Part shown: positions 8,027-17,593 of the stretch, one piece after another | Layout: every line of letters begins with the position of its first letter | Numbering within the stretch: position 1 is the first letter of the stretch | Source of the DNA: Paractinoplanes atraurantiacus | Lineage (GTDB): Bacteria > Actinomycetota > Actinomycetes > Mycobacteriales > Micromonosporaceae | Assembly (NCBI RefSeq): GCF_900215205.1 | Contig: NZ_OBDY01000021.1 | Location: 120,059-184,058, forward strand | Length of the DNA: 64,000 nucleotides | Reading direction: 5' to 3' | Translations under genes and position numbers: made by a program | Notes under the pieces: model-generated | Told to the model about the DNA's origin: nothing | The model's database searches: none | Seen by the model: only the letters and a program-made list of their open reading frames with translations

Positions 8027-8740
8027 TTAGTCGCGTCGGTAGAGCTCGCGGGTGCGTACGGCCAAATTCTTCGTCGCCGCCGAGTTGGCCCACGTGCCCA
8101 GCACCACGGCCGCGCCCGGAATCATCTTGGCGAAGATCTTCTTGGCGCTCTGCACGCCGGCCATGCCCGCCAGCTTGACGCCGAGCCGGACCATCGCGCC
8201 GCTGAGCGGACGGGCGGTCGCCTCGCCGAGCAGACGGCTGGCCCGCTCACGGCCGGCCGCGACGCCCAGGGCCAGGCGGGCGGTCTGCGCGGCCTTGTGC
8301 ACGCGCTGGAGGACCAGCAGGTCGGTGGCGCGTTCGGGGGCTGTCGGATCGTGGTCGTAGGCGGCGGCCACATGCAGCACCATGCGAGCCTGATTCCAGG
8401 CGAGGACGCCGACGTCGAGGACCGCGCCGGGCAGACCGGTGGCGCCCGCGGCGGCCCCGGAGATGCGGGCGAGGGTGGTGAACCTCTTGATCGCCAGGTC
8501 GGCGAGCTGGTCGGGGGTCAGCTCGGGGTGGTCGGCGCGGGTCAGGCGCGTCCACTCGGCGGCCTCGGGCCCGAGGCGGCGGACGGCTTCGAGGGCGAGG
8601 TGCTCCGGCGCGTACTGCGGGTCGGCCTTCATGCGCGACCAGAGGGAGCCGGGGGGTTCGGCGGTTTCGGCGAGTACGGGACGTTGCGGGGCTTCGGTCA
8701 CAGATCGCTCCGAGGGGGGAAGGGAACGTTCCTGTGCCAT
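8027..8740 (-). CDS. EcsC family protein
   Basis: A 237-residue protein resembling the EcsC family, named after a Bacillus ABC-exporter accessory gene. Alanine-rich helices around LDVGVLAWNQARMVLHVAAAYDHDP and the glycine/alanine-rich segment near residue 90 suggest membrane association. I start at the ATG (MAQERS...); a GTG 24 bp upstream is possible. The biochemical role of the family is unknown and the neighbours do not clarify it. Confidence 0.7.
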   Translation of the reverse strand: MAQERSLPPSERSVTEAPQRPVLAETAEPPGSLWSRMKADPQYAPEHLALEAVRRLGPEAAEWTRLTRADHPELTPDQLADLAIKRFTTLARISGAAAGATGLPGAVLDVGVLAWNQARMVLHVAAAYDHDPTAPERATDLLVLQRVHKAAQTARLALGVAAGRERASRLLGEATARPLSGAMVRLGVKLAGMAGVQSAKKIFAKMIPGAAVVLGTWANSAATKNLAVRTRELYRRD

Positions 8741-8848
8741 TGTGCCGTGCGGATGCACGTGCACGCGAGAGCGGATCTTCAGTTGTGCCTTGTCCGAGAT
8801 CTTCTCTGCCCGAAGGTCAGGGGCACATCACCGATTCGGTACGTTTTT

Positions 8849-8868
8849 CATGTGTCGACGGGCACATG
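8849..8868. promoter_or_regulatory. Inverted repeat in divergent spacer (candidate operator)
   Basis: CATGTG and CACATG form a perfect 6-bp inverted repeat separated by 8 bp, in the spacer between the divergent EcsC and PAC2 genes. The position suits a regulator site; the regulator is unknown. Confidence 0.35.
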
Positions 8869-8948
8869 CCGGTCGCGCGGAATGAAAGCCGGGGCAGGCT
8901 TGTTCGCACCGGGTACCCCGCTTTGGTCCACAACAGGAGGCGTTCGAC

Positions 8949-9854
8949 GTGCTCGACCCACACGAGCTCTACGAGCTGGCCGACGACCTGCCCGAGCTCG
9001 ACGAGCCGGTCCTCGTTCAGGCGCTCACCGGGTTCGTCGACGCGGGCAGCGCGATCCAGCTGGCCCGGGAAAGTCTGCTCGACAGCCTCGAGAGCCGCGT
9101 GATCGCGACCTTCGACGTCGACCAGCTCCTCGACTACCGCTCTCGTCGCCCTCCGATGATCTTCGTTGAGGACCACTGGGAGAGCTATGAGGAGCCGACC
9201 TTGGCCCTTCATCTCGTACGCGACCAGTTGGGCACCGAGTTCCTCCTGCTCACCGGGCCCGAGCCCGACCTGCAGTGGGAGCGGTTCATCACCGCGGTGA
9301 TCGCGCTGACCGAGCGCTTCGGCGTCCGGGTGACAGTGGGGCTGAACGCGATTCCGATGGCCGTGCCGCACACCCGCCCCGGCAGCGTCACCGCCCACGC
9401 CACCGACAAGTCGCTGCTCGGCGACCGCGAGCCGTGGCTGCAGCGGGTGCAGGTGCCCGGCAGCGTCGGCGGCCTGCTCGAGTTCCGGCTCGGCGAGGCC
9501 GGCCACAGCGCGATGGGCTACGCGGCCCACGTCCCGCACTACCTGGCCCAGACGACATATCCGGCGGCGGCCGAGCTGCTGCTCGACTCGCTCTCCTCGG
9601 GCACCGGCCTGGCCCTGCCGACCGGCGACCTGCGCGAGGCGGCCCGGGCCGTCCGCGACGACGTCGACAAGCAGATCGCCGACGACGAGCAGGCGACCCG
9701 CCTGGTGGCCTCGCTCGAGGCGCAGTACGACGCCTTCCTGCGCGGCCGCGAGACCAACCTGCTCGCCGACACGGATCGTCCGCTGCCTACGGCCGAGGAG
9801 CTGGGGGCGGAACTGGAGCGCTTCCTGGCCGAGCAGGGCCGCGACGATTCATGA
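8949..9854 (+). CDS. PAC2 family protein
   Basis: A 301-residue PAC2 protein, related to proteasome-assembly chaperone 2. The family blocks are visible: PVLVQALTGFVDAGSA near residue 20, LLLTGPEPDLQW, a GLNAIPMAVPHTRP segment near residue 130 and GYAAHVPHYLAQTTYP near residue 195. Actinobacterial PAC2 proteins are usually encoded near tRNA-modification or proteasome genes, but not here. The GTG start has a strong AGGAGG site 9 bp upstream. The 3' end overlaps the convergent esterase gene by 68 bp. The cellular role is unproven. Confidence 0.85.
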   Translation: MLDPHELYELADDLPELDEPVLVQALTGFVDAGSAIQLARESLLDSLESRVIATFDVDQLLDYRSRRPPMIFVEDHWESYEEPTLALHLVRDQLGTEFLLLTGPEPDLQWERFITAVIALTERFGVRVTVGLNAIPMAVPHTRPGSVTAHATDKSLLGDREPWLQRVQVPGSVGGLLEFRLGEAGHSAMGYAAHVPHYLAQTTYPAAAELLLDSLSSGTGLALPTGDLREAARAVRDDVDKQIADDEQATRLVASLEAQYDAFLRGRETNLLADTDRPLPTAEELGAELERFLAEQGRDDS

Positions 9855-10581
9855 AAAAGCTCAGGACCTCCTGAATCTCCCGGTCCCAGTAGGCCCAATC
9901 GTGATCGCCGGGAGTGAACGCTGAGTCCAGCGTCACTCCCGCGTCGGCACACGCCCCGACGAAGCGCTCGTTGAGCTTGGCCAGATGGTCCTCGGTGCCG
10001 CAGCGCAGCATCAGCCGCGGCAGCTCTTCCGCGCGCGCCCCGCGGATCAGGTGGAACAGGTCGTCGTCGGTCCCATCGGTCCCGCGGCCGGCGAAGACCC
10101 GGCTCATCAGGGCGCGAATGTGCGGCCGGTCGTCGTTCTCCTGCAGGTAGGCCAGGTCGAGCGCCCCGGAAAGGCTGGCCGCGGCCGCGAACCGTTCGGG
10201 CTGTCGCAACGCCCACTTGAGGGCGCCGTAGCCACCCATGGACAACCCGGCGACGTACGTCTCCCGCGGTTGATCGGTGACCTTGAAGAACCGGTGCACG
10301 AGCCGCGGGAGCTCGTCGCTGAGGAAGGTCCAGAACTTCATCCCGTACGCCTCGTCGGCGTAGAAACTGCGATGAACCTGCGGCATGACAACGGCGAGCC
10401 CGTGCGCGGTCGCGTACCGCTCGATCGAGGTGAACCGCGTCCAGGCGGTGTCGTCATCGGTGAGCCCGTGCAGCAGGTAGAGCAGCGGCGGCGGCGCCAC
10501 CCCTTCCTCGGGCAGCACGACGGTCATCGAGGTGTCCAGCTCCAGGGCTTCAGAGGCGAAATCAACACGGATCAGGGCCAT
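9787..10581 (-). CDS. Alpha/beta-hydrolase esterase (EstA/esterase D-like)
   Basis: A 264-residue serine esterase. The nucleophile elbow is GLSMGGYGALKWA and the oxyanion-hole region is LLYLLHGLTDDDTAW. The late acid and histidine are in the CGTEDHL and TPGDHDWAYW blocks. This resembles tributyrin esterase / S-formylglutathione hydrolase-type proteins; no signal peptide is seen, so it is probably cytoplasmic. The last 20 residues are Pro/Arg-rich and lie antisense to the PAC2 3' end. The ATG at 10581 overlaps the stop of the upstream nucleotidyltransferase by 10 bp, indicating coupling. Confidence 0.83.
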   Translation of the reverse strand: MALIRVDFASEALELDTSMTVVLPEEGVAPPPLLYLLHGLTDDDTAWTRFTSIERYATAHGLAVVMPQVHRSFYADEAYGMKFWTFLSDELPRLVHRFFKVTDQPRETYVAGLSMGGYGALKWALRQPERFAAAASLSGALDLAYLQENDDRPHIRALMSRVFAGRGTDGTDDDLFHLIRGARAEELPRLMLRCGTEDHLAKLNERFVGACADAGVTLDSAFTPGDHDWAYWDREIQEVLSFFMNRRGPARPGSAPVPPPAPRP

Positions 10582-11276
10582 TGAGCGACCGTACGCCTGG
10601 CGTCGCGCCACGCGATCCACCCCGTTCGCACCCGCGGCGAGGCGATCCGGCGGCCCTGCCGTCGCGCGCGTAGCTGCTCACGCAGCCAGTGCGGGGCGCG
10701 CGCCTCGCCGATGGCCCGGCTCTTGGTCAGCAGTTCCCCGCGCTCCAGCGCGTGCCGGGCCCGGGCCATCGAGGTCAGCCCGAGATCGGCGAGTTCCGGA
10801 TCGAGCCACAGCCAGGGCCGGCGCGCCGCCCAGGCCCAATATCCGGTGAGCTCGGCCCGCGCGGCGTCCCGGATGTCATCGGCGGTGACCGCGGGAAAGA
10901 CCTCGAGCGGTTCCCGGCCGAAGACCGCGTAGCCGTGGCGGGCCAGCTCGGCCCGGGTCACTCCGGACAGGATCCGGTCGACCAGGCGACCGTGGGTCCA
11001 GGTCGGGTGCGTTTTTCCGACGTCGCCGACGGTCGTGACGTCCACATAGACACAGCCGAGATTCAACCGCTCCTCGCGGTCGACCCGCCGGTGGAGCCGG
11101 GTGATTTGTGGTCTTTGCGGGCTCCCGGCAACCAGTGCCACGAGGTCGAGATCGCTGACGTGCGGCACGTAGTCGCCGGTCGCCAGGGAGCCCGCGACCA
11201 TCAGATCGGTGGCCAGCCCGAGGCGTCGCAGCTCGTCACCGAAGTTCTTCACGGCATCCACCGACATATCGACCAT
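10572..11276 (-). CDS. Nucleotidyltransferase-fold protein
   Basis: A 234-residue protein with the nucleotidyltransferase motif GSLATGDYVPHVSDLDLV (GS-x-DxD) near residues 28-45, as in AadA-like adenylyltransferases. The C-terminal helical half (LELAD-like helices, YWAWAARRPWLWLD) resembles the substrate-binding part of those enzymes. It may transfer a nucleotide to a small molecule, but no antibiotic target can be assigned. ATG 11276 is used; ATG 11267 is possible. Confidence 0.75.
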   Translation of the reverse strand: MVDMSVDAVKNFGDELRRLGLATDLMVAGSLATGDYVPHVSDLDLVALVAGSPQRPQITRLHRRVDREERLNLGCVYVDVTTVGDVGKTHPTWTHGRLVDRILSGVTRAELARHGYAVFGREPLEVFPAVTADDIRDAARAELTGYWAWAARRPWLWLDPELADLGLTSMARARHALERGELLTKSRAIGEARAPHWLREQLRARRQGRRIASPRVRTGWIAWRDARRTVAQWP

Positions 11277-11394
11277 TGTGCCCGCGCCCGGGCTTGGGAA
11301 TGTCGTACCCGTCGATTAGAATGTATGTACGAAAGAGGCCCTCTGACCTGCTGATCTTCAGCCTGTTTCGGGTGCTCGAGTTTAGGAGATCGAC

Positions 11395-12063
11395 GTGAAC
11401 TCGTCCGTGCTGAGCGTTCCCTCGACCAACCCCGTGCCCGTCATCCCGCCGTATGCGACCATGCTCGGTTTCACCCGTTATGTGACTCGCACCGGCCCGG
11501 CCAAGGCCACCTTCGTCGGCGGTCTGCGGCGCGCACGCGAGCGCCGTTCCGGCTTCAACCCGCACGGCCAGCTCGTCAAGGCGCTCAAGGCCGACATCGC
11601 CTTCCGCACCGGCGGCAGCTACCTGTCCGGCGTGGTCGATCTGGTCAAGGAGCGCTGGAAGCCGCTGTACGAGTCGGTCAGCGCCGGCGCCAAGACCTAC
11701 CTGACGTCACTGGGCGACCCCGAGCAGGTCGGCCTGGCACAGACCCGCGACGCCCTGGCCACCGTCGGCCCCCTGGCCGTGAAAATCAACCCTCACTTCG
11801 GCCTCCGCTACGAAGACGGCCGCCGCGAGGCGGTCCGCCTCCACTTCGACGAGGACCCGCCCACCCCCGAGGCCGTGACGGCCACGCTGCACTTGATGGC
11901 CCGCCACATGGACCAGATCCTCCCCAACGCCGAGCCGGTCCTGGTCGACCTCCGCCGCGGCACCACCCACCGCATGGACCCTTCCGCCAAGCCCAACGAC
12001 ATCGAGGCGTGGCTCTCCGGCGAGGCCGCCGCCTTCACCACCATGTGGGGCGCCCCAGCCTGA
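11395..12063 (+). CDS. Conserved-looking hypothetical protein
   Basis: A 222-residue soluble protein starting at GTG with an AGGAG site 8 bp upstream. It has no signal peptide or membrane helix. I do not recognise a family. The segment HFGLRYEDGRREAVRLHFDEDPPTPEAV looks structured and well behaved, and codon use matches the neighbours, so it is very probably real. It stands alone upstream of a repeat-rich spacer. Confidence 0.7.
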   Translation: MNSSVLSVPSTNPVPVIPPYATMLGFTRYVTRTGPAKATFVGGLRRARERRSGFNPHGQLVKALKADIAFRTGGSYLSGVVDLVKERWKPLYESVSAGAKTYLTSLGDPEQVGLAQTRDALATVGPLAVKINPHFGLRYEDGRREAVRLHFDEDPPTPEAVTATLHLMARHMDQILPNAEPVLVDLRRGTTHRMDPSAKPNDIEAWLSGEAAAFTTMWGAPA

Positions 12064-12861
12064 CCCACCCACCCACCGTCCCGCGGCCGCCCCACTCCCG
12101 ACCGCCCAAGTCCTCCGGGGCGGCCGCGCCCCACCCACCCAGCCACCCACCACACCCCGCACCACATCACCACTGGGCCTTCCGCTGCCCCCGCGCCACC
12201 ACCGGGCCTCCCGCCGCCCCACCTGGCCACTCACCCGCTGCCGCACCGCGCCGCCGCCGCACCGCCCCGCGCCGCCGCCCGCCACCACATCGCGCCGCCG
12301 CCGCACCGCCCCGCGCCGCCGCCGCACCGCCCCGCGCCGCCGCCGCACCGAACCGCGCCGCCGCACCGCCCCGCGCCGCCGCACCGCCCCGCGCCGCCGC
12401 CGCACCGCCCCGCGCGGCCGCCGCACCGCGCCGCGCCGTCCCGCCCGCTGCCCGCGCTGGGCCGCGTCGGCTTCTCCTACGTGGTGGGCCTGAGGATCGC
12501 GGCGCCGCTGCCATGCGCCGGTCCGTTGCCGGGCCCAGCACCCCTGCGCGCCGAACCGTGCTGCGCCGCACCGAACCGCGGTGGACAGCGCCGGCTCTCG
12601 CTGGGCCGCGCGGGCGCCGTTGTGGTCGGGTCAGCGCGGCGCCCCCTTTCCGACGGCTGCGGCGCCGCTCCGCATCGTCGATCTCGTGCATGCCGTCGTT
12701 CGCGGCTGTGGCGATTCTCGTGGCGGGCGTGCCGCTACCCCCGATCGCTGCCGTCCGGGGGATTTTTCGGGGTTTCCGTTGAGGAATGTCTTAGGTGCAG
12801 AACGGTTGCGACGATGCTCTCGGTGTACAGCGCGGCAGAGGTGCGTCGGGGGGCGTTCGTC
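12064..12861. other. 798-bp gene-free spacer, GC-rich
   Basis: No convincing gene is seen. The frames that stay open encode only Pro/Ala/Arg runs imposed by the repeats. The central part is a tandem repeat; the final 60 bp contain the likely promoter and leader of the TolB-like gene. Confidence 0.6.
12236..12445. repeat. 18/21-bp GC tandem repeat
   Basis: About ten copies of a unit built on gccgccgcaccgccccgc, alternating between 18 and 21 bp by gain or loss of one gcc triplet. There are no unique spacers, so it is not CRISPR. It lies downstream of the hypothetical gene. Confidence 0.85.
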
Positions 12862-13863
12862 ATGGGAGCATTCGGTCGAGTAGTGGGCCTGGCGATGGCG
12901 GGCGTTGCGGCGGGCACGCTGGTGCAACCGGCGGTGGCGCGCGCGAACGAGGTAGCGGCGACGGCTGGCGCGTCGGCTGCCGGCACTATGAGCCTGCCGA
13001 GCCTGGTGGCCTACGTGCGGGGCGGGGACATCTACGTCAGCAAGGGTGGGTCGGAGAAGCGGCTCACCAGCGGGGGCGATCAAGCTCGGCCCCGGTGGGC
13101 GCCGGACGGGAAGCAGATCGCCTATCTCAAGGGTGGGCTGCTCTGGGTCATGCGCGCGGACGGGAGTGGGCAGCGGCGGCTGACCACCCGGCCGGCGGCG
13201 GGGCCCTCGTGGTCGCCGGACGGGAAGTGGATCGCGTTCTCGTCGCTGTCCTGCTCGGGTGGGCCCGGGGTTTACCGGATTGCGGTTAAAGCCAAGGCGC
13301 AGCCCGAGGTCTTGTTCCCGCGGGACTGTCGCGGGGAGGACCTGCCGGCGGAGCCGGCGCCGGTGACGTCCCGGGCCGGGTCGCTCAGTGAGCGGCTGGC
13401 CGCGGATGACGCGGTGGCCTGGTCGCCGGACGGCAAGCAGGTGGCGTTTCGGGGTGGGAGCTGCGAGTCGGTCTACGACGCCTGCCTGAGTGTGGGGACC
13501 GTGGCCACCGGCGGGGAGCAGACCGTGGCGGCGTACGGGGGCGGGTCGCTGCAGAACCGGGGGTTCGCGGTCGTGCCCAGCTGGCGGCAGGACGGCAAGA
13601 AGCTGGCCTGGACCGCCTACCAGGAGGGTGAGACGCAGGCGCAGAACGAGCCGGTGCACCTCGTCGAATACGACACCACCACGCGGGCCAAGCGGACCGT
13701 CGGTGGCGCCGGTGACCGCGAGATGGCGTACGTCGACAAGGCCCGTGCCGTGGCGACCGGGCAGAACGCGGGCGGCTCGTGGGTGATGGTGGTCGGCCTG
13801 AGCGACGGGACGCGCAAGCCGTTCCGCTCGGGGTCGCAGCCGAGCGTGCAGCCGGTGCGCTGA
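12862..13863 (+). CDS. Secreted TolB-like beta-propeller protein
   Basis: A 333-residue exported protein. A signal peptide (residues 1-28, cleavage near AVARA) precedes WD40/TolB-type repeats marked by PRWAPDGKQIAYL, PSWSPDGKWIAFS, VAWSPDGKQVAFRG and PSWRQDGKKLAWT. These give a beta-propeller suited to protein or glycan binding. Actinobacteria have no Tol system, so it is only TolB-like. An in-frame ATG lies 48 bp upstream; I use 12862 because the signal peptide begins there, behind a G-rich ribosome site. Confidence 0.82.
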   Translation: MGAFGRVVGLAMAGVAAGTLVQPAVARANEVAATAGASAAGTMSLPSLVAYVRGGDIYVSKGGSEKRLTSGGDQARPRWAPDGKQIAYLKGGLLWVMRADGSGQRRLTTRPAAGPSWSPDGKWIAFSSLSCSGGPGVYRIAVKAKAQPEVLFPRDCRGEDLPAEPAPVTSRAGSLSERLAADDAVAWSPDGKQVAFRGGSCESVYDACLSVGTVATGGEQTVAAYGGGSLQNRGFAVVPSWRQDGKKLAWTAYQEGETQAQNEPVHLVEYDTTTRAKRTVGGAGDREMAYVDKARAVATGQNAGGSWVMVVGLSDGTRKPFRSGSQPSVQPVR

Positions 13864-14034
13864 GCCACCGCTGCCGCGAGCTTGCTGCGAACGGTGCGGC
13901 CGGCGCGCTGAGCCCCTGACGGCCCGCGCTCCGGGGCCGGTGGGGCTAAGCAGGTCGGCGGAGGTTGCCGATGAGGGTGTCGACCGATCGCGACGAGGTT
14001 GCGACCGGCCGCGGCTTTCTGATGGAGGAGTTTC

Positions 14035-14433
14035 ATGAGCGTCTCCGGTCTCGGCACCGCACGCACCCCGCACCCCCCGGTCACTCCTGTGCACCGCGCC
14101 GCCCGGGCGGAGAAGCCCGCGGCACCGCGCAGCGACTTCGACGCGCTGACCGGAGCCGACCGGGAGCTGATCTTCCAGGTGACGGGGCAGCGGGTGGGGC
14201 CGGGTTTCGACCCGGCCAAGGACCACCCGACGGCCTTCGCGGCGATCATCGCGGCCGAGCGGGCGGCGGGGCGGCTCGCGCCGGGTCAGGAGGCGTCGGC
14301 GCTCTACGTCAAGGACCTCAACCGGCGGTACGAGCGGACGGGCGGCCCCAATCCGGTGGCGCCGTACATGGACAAGGCCCTGGCCTATCTCGCCCAGACG
14401 ACGGCCGCTCGCCGGATCGACGTCAGCGCCTGA
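14035..14433 (+). CDS. Hypothetical protein upstream of trmB
   Basis: A 132-residue protein with a GGAGGAG ribosome site before the ATG. The first 35 residues are Pro/Ala-rich and likely disordered. The rest (DFDALTGADRELIFQVTGQRV onward) is a compact, mostly helical domain that I cannot name. It ends 9 bp before the trmB start, so the two are probably co-transcribed. Confidence 0.68.
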   Translation: MSVSGLGTARTPHPPVTPVHRAARAEKPAAPRSDFDALTGADRELIFQVTGQRVGPGFDPAKDHPTAFAAIIAAERAAGRLAPGQEASALYVKDLNRRYERTGGPNPVAPYMDKALAYLAQTTAARRIDVSA

Positions 14434-14442
14434 AAAACTGGT

Positions 14443-15114
14443 GTGGTGCAGGAACATCCACCCATCCGGACCTTTCATCCGCGCCGCGGCCGCATGAGCG
14501 CGCGGCACGCCGACGCCCACGCCGAGCTGTGGCCGAGCATCGGGCTGACCGTCGAGGACGGCGACCGCACGCCGCTGGACCTGCCCGAGCTCTTCGGGCG
14601 GGACGCGCCGGTGGTGCTGGAGATCGGCTTCGGCATGGGCGACACCATGGCGGCCATGGCGGCGGCCGACCCCGAGCGCGGCTATCTGGGCATCGAGGTG
14701 CACACGCCGGGCATCGGGAACCTGCTCGCGCTGGCCGGCGAGCTCGGCCTGACCAATCTGCGGGTGGCCCGGGGCGACGCCATGGAGCTCGTCCACCGGC
14801 TCGCACCAGGGTCTCTCGCCGCCGTCCACATCTTCTTCCCGGATCCGTGGCCCAAGGCAAGGCATCACAAACGGCGTCTCGTACGGCCTGACAACGTGGC
14901 CCTGCTGCGCGAACGACTCCGCCCGGGCGGGGTGCTGCACTGCGCGACCGACTGGCCGCATTACGCCGAGGCGATGGCCGAGACGCTCGACGCGGACCCG
15001 GGGCTGGAACGGCTCGACACCGACCGCGGTGACCGGCCGGAGACCAAGTTCGAGCGCCGGGGCACGCAGGCGGGACGGCCCATCGCGGACCTGCGTTACC
15101 GCCGCCGCGCATGA
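14443..15114 (+). CDS. trmB: tRNA (guanine-N7-)-methyltransferase
   Basis: A 223-residue SAM-dependent enzyme that methylates N7 of guanosine 46 in the tRNA variable loop. The SAM-binding motif VLEIGFGMGDTMAAMA lies near residue 47. The acidic GYLGIEVH follows, and the TrmB signature HIFFPDPWPKARHHKRRLV with FERRGTQAGRPIADL near the end is diagnostic. Several GTG codons could serve as start (14443, 14446); I use 14443. Length is normal for actinobacterial TrmB. Confidence 0.95.
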   Translation: MVQEHPPIRTFHPRRGRMSARHADAHAELWPSIGLTVEDGDRTPLDLPELFGRDAPVVLEIGFGMGDTMAAMAAADPERGYLGIEVHTPGIGNLLALAGELGLTNLRVARGDAMELVHRLAPGSLAAVHIFFPDPWPKARHHKRRLVRPDNVALLRERLRPGGVLHCATDWPHYAEAMAETLDADPGLERLDTDRGDRPETKFERRGTQAGRPIADLRYRRRA

Positions 15115-15210
15115 CGGGTGCGCGCTGACCTCGTACAACCGGAATTGGGTCTTTTTGGCTATTGGCACCTTATAGGGTGAAGGGAACGGAGGCGGGCCGG
15201 AAGGTAGGCG

Positions 15211-17340
15211 ATGCGGCGAGACGACCCTGGCCTGAGCGGCGGAGAGACGGCGACTGAGCCGACCGCCGGGGCCGGGGGTGGACTGCCGTGGCGGCCCGAG
15301 GGGCTCATGCAGCAGGTGGGCGAGTTGCATCGTGGCGTGCTGACCAGTGGGGCCGCCGATCAACTGGCGGCGCTGGTGGCACGGGCCGCGCACGCTCCGG
15401 TCGGGCTCATCCATTTCGTGCAGGGCGGCAAGCTTCGGCTGTACGGGGGTTACGGGCTCAAGATCCCGTGGGAGGACGTCGCCGACACGCCCCTCGAGGA
15501 CTCCCTGGCCGGTCTCGTGGTCAGCGGCGACGCCCCGCTGGTGATCGACGACGTGCGGGCCGACGATCGCGTGCCGGCGGACAGCCTGGAGTCGAACGGG
15601 GCCTACCTGGGTCATCCGATCCGCGACCAGACCGGTGCCGTGCTCGGCATCTGCTGCGCGGTCGACGAAAAGCCGAGGCAGTGGTCGGCCGCGGACATCG
15701 CCTCGGTGGCCGAGGCCGCGCAGGTCAGCACCCTGCTGATCACCGAGCAGCTCAACCGTTACGAGATCGACCGGCAGCGCCGGTTTCTCGACGCCGTGCT
15801 GGACAGCCTCCACGACGGGGTGACCGCGTGCGACGACGAGGGGCGGATCGTTTTCGTCAACGAGCGGATGCGCAAGCTGTGGGGCGAGAGTGGGCTCTCC
15901 GACGAGACGCTCGACCAGCTCACCGACGCCGACGGCAAGCCGATCCGGCGGGCCGACCTGGGCCTTTTCCGGGCGCTGCGCGGCAACCACGTGGCCGACG
16001 CCGAGGTGGTGCTGCACGGGCAGCACGGGCGCTCGCGGCACTATCTGGTCGACGCGCACCCGATCGTCGGCCCGGACGGGAACACTGTCGGCGCTGTCCA
16101 GGCCGTGCAGGACGTGACCCGGCGGCGCCGGGTGGAACGGTTCCGCACGTGCGAGCTGGCGGTGATCACCGCGCTCGCCGAGGCGCCCAGCATCGAGGCG
16201 GCCGGCCCGCGGGTGCTCGAGTCGGTGGTGAGCACGCTCGACTGGGTGCACGCCGAGCTCTGGCTCGTCGACAAGGCGGCCGCGGTGGTGCGCTCGGCGG
16301 CCCGGTGGAGCGCCCCGGGCTGGCAGGAGGACATCGAGACGCCGGTCGACCTTCCTTATGGCACCGGCCTGGCCGGGCGGTCGTGGCAGGTCGGCAAGCC
16401 GCTGTGGATCCGCGACGTGGGGCAGCCGCAGAGCTTGATCTCGGAGGAGACGGCGATGACGTCGCGGCTGCACACAGCGCTGGCAATCCCGGTGCGGGAG
16501 GGATTTGAGACGCTGGGCGTGCTCACCGTCTTCGCCGACACGGTCGAGGATCCGGAGGACGAGCTGCTGGCCCTGATGTCGGGGATCGCCGCGCACATCG
16601 GCCAGTTCGTGGAGAAAAGGCTTGTCGAGGACCTTCAACGACAACTCATCCGTACGAAGAACGAGTACCTGGCGCTCGTCGGCCACGAGCTGCGCACACC
16701 CTTGACGTCGATCAGCGCCTACACAGAGCTGCTGCGCGAGGCGGACGAGAAGTCGCTGGTCACGGACGGACCGCGCCTGCTGGAAGTGATCGAGCGCAAC
16801 ACGAACTCGCTGCGCGACATCATCAACGAGCTGATGGAGCTGAACGCTCTCGACACCGGGCACGCCGACGTGCAGCTGATGCCGATGGACCTGGCCGAGG
16901 TGGTGCGCGACTCGGTGGCCAAGGCGCGGGCCGCGGTCGACGGCGCCCCGCTGGTGATCGAGGACGAGCTGCCGGACCAGCTGATGCTGCCCGGCGACCG
17001 CAAGCGGCTGCGGCAGGTGGTGGACAACCTGCTCGGCAACGCGGTCAAGTACAGCCCGGACGGCGGCCACATCGGGGTGACCCTGCGGGCGACCGGGCAC
17101 GCGGCCGAGCTGGCCGTCTCGGACGCCGGCCTGGGCGTGTCGGACGACGAACGGGACAAGATGTTCACCGGGCTTTACCGGACGGCGCGCACCCGCGACA
17201 AAGCCATCCCGGGCACGGGCCTGGGGCTGACGCTGAGCCGCGCGGTGGTCAGCAAGCACCACGGCAGCATCGAACTGGTCGACCACGACGGGCCGGGGTC
17301 GACGGTGCTGGTGCGGCTGCCGCTCGTCGCCCGCTCCTAA
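15211..17340 (+). CDS. Multidomain sensor histidine kinase (GAF-PAS-GAF-HisKA-HATPase)
   Basis: A 709-residue soluble kinase without membrane helices. The order is an N-terminal GAF-like domain (about 30-185), a PAS domain (about 190-300, LHDGVTACDDEGRIVFVNERM), a second GAF domain (about 310-465) and HisKA with phospho-acceptor His492 in VGHELRTPLTS. A GHKL ATPase domain follows (DNLLGNAVKYS N-box, DAGLGVSDDE, GTGLGLTLSRAVV). It should sense an intracellular signal, perhaps redox, light or a ligand, through the GAF/PAS modules. No response regulator lies beside it, so the partner is unknown. It overlaps the small convergent gene by 4 bp. Confidence 0.92.
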   Translation: MRRDDPGLSGGETATEPTAGAGGGLPWRPEGLMQQVGELHRGVLTSGAADQLAALVARAAHAPVGLIHFVQGGKLRLYGGYGLKIPWEDVADTPLEDSLAGLVVSGDAPLVIDDVRADDRVPADSLESNGAYLGHPIRDQTGAVLGICCAVDEKPRQWSAADIASVAEAAQVSTLLITEQLNRYEIDRQRRFLDAVLDSLHDGVTACDDEGRIVFVNERMRKLWGESGLSDETLDQLTDADGKPIRRADLGLFRALRGNHVADAEVVLHGQHGRSRHYLVDAHPIVGPDGNTVGAVQAVQDVTRRRRVERFRTCELAVITALAEAPSIEAAGPRVLESVVSTLDWVHAELWLVDKAAAVVRSAARWSAPGWQEDIETPVDLPYGTGLAGRSWQVGKPLWIRDVGQPQSLISEETAMTSRLHTALAIPVREGFETLGVLTVFADTVEDPEDELLALMSGIAAHIGQFVEKRLVEDLQRQLIRTKNEYLALVGHELRTPLTSISAYTELLREADEKSLVTDGPRLLEVIERNTNSLRDIINELMELNALDTGHADVQLMPMDLAEVVRDSVAKARAAVDGAPLVIEDELPDQLMLPGDRKRLRQVVDNLLGNAVKYSPDGGHIGVTLRATGHAAELAVSDAGLGVSDDERDKMFTGLYRTARTRDKAIPGTGLGLTLSRAVVSKHHGSIELVDHDGPGSTVLVRLPLVARS

Positions 17341-17513
17341 TCGGGCGGCTCCTCCTCCGCGTTCGCCTTGGTCTCGTTGATACCGGCGTTCGTGCTGCCG
17401 TCGGCCGGGGTGGCGTCGGTCGGCGCCTTGTCGGTGGTGAACTCGCCGGTCTCCTCCACACCCGTGACGTGTTGATCGGTGCTGGCGCCGCCTGCGGTCC
17501 TCTCGTCGCTCAT
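17337..17513 (-). CDS. Small acidic hypothetical protein
   Basis: A 58-residue Thr/Glu/Asp-rich protein (begins MSDERTAGG, ends NAEEEPPD), probably disordered. Its ATG lies 80 bp from the divergent PadR start. It overlaps the kinase 3' end by 4 bp. Composition and placement suggest a real small gene, but no family is recognised. Confidence 0.5.
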   Translation of the reverse strand: MSDERTAGGASTDQHVTGVEETGEFTTDKAPTDATPADGSTNAGINETKANAEEEPPD

Positions 17514-17593
17514 GCATGGCTTGTACCCCCGTTCAGCTGGGTCATTCGCTCGCCGGCTTCCACTATACCCTCGCAGCCGATATATTACGGGAC

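Noticed and set aside
12009..12782. A Pro/Ala/Arg-rich protein encoded by the spacer
   Set aside because: All its content comes from the 18/21-bp repeat; there is no ribosome site or non-repeat domain.
12631..17517. A 1628-codon open frame on the minus strand
   Set aside because: It runs antisense through the TolB-like, trmB and histidine kinase genes and encodes Arg/His/Pro-rich sequence without domains. Long antisense frames are a by-product of very high GC.
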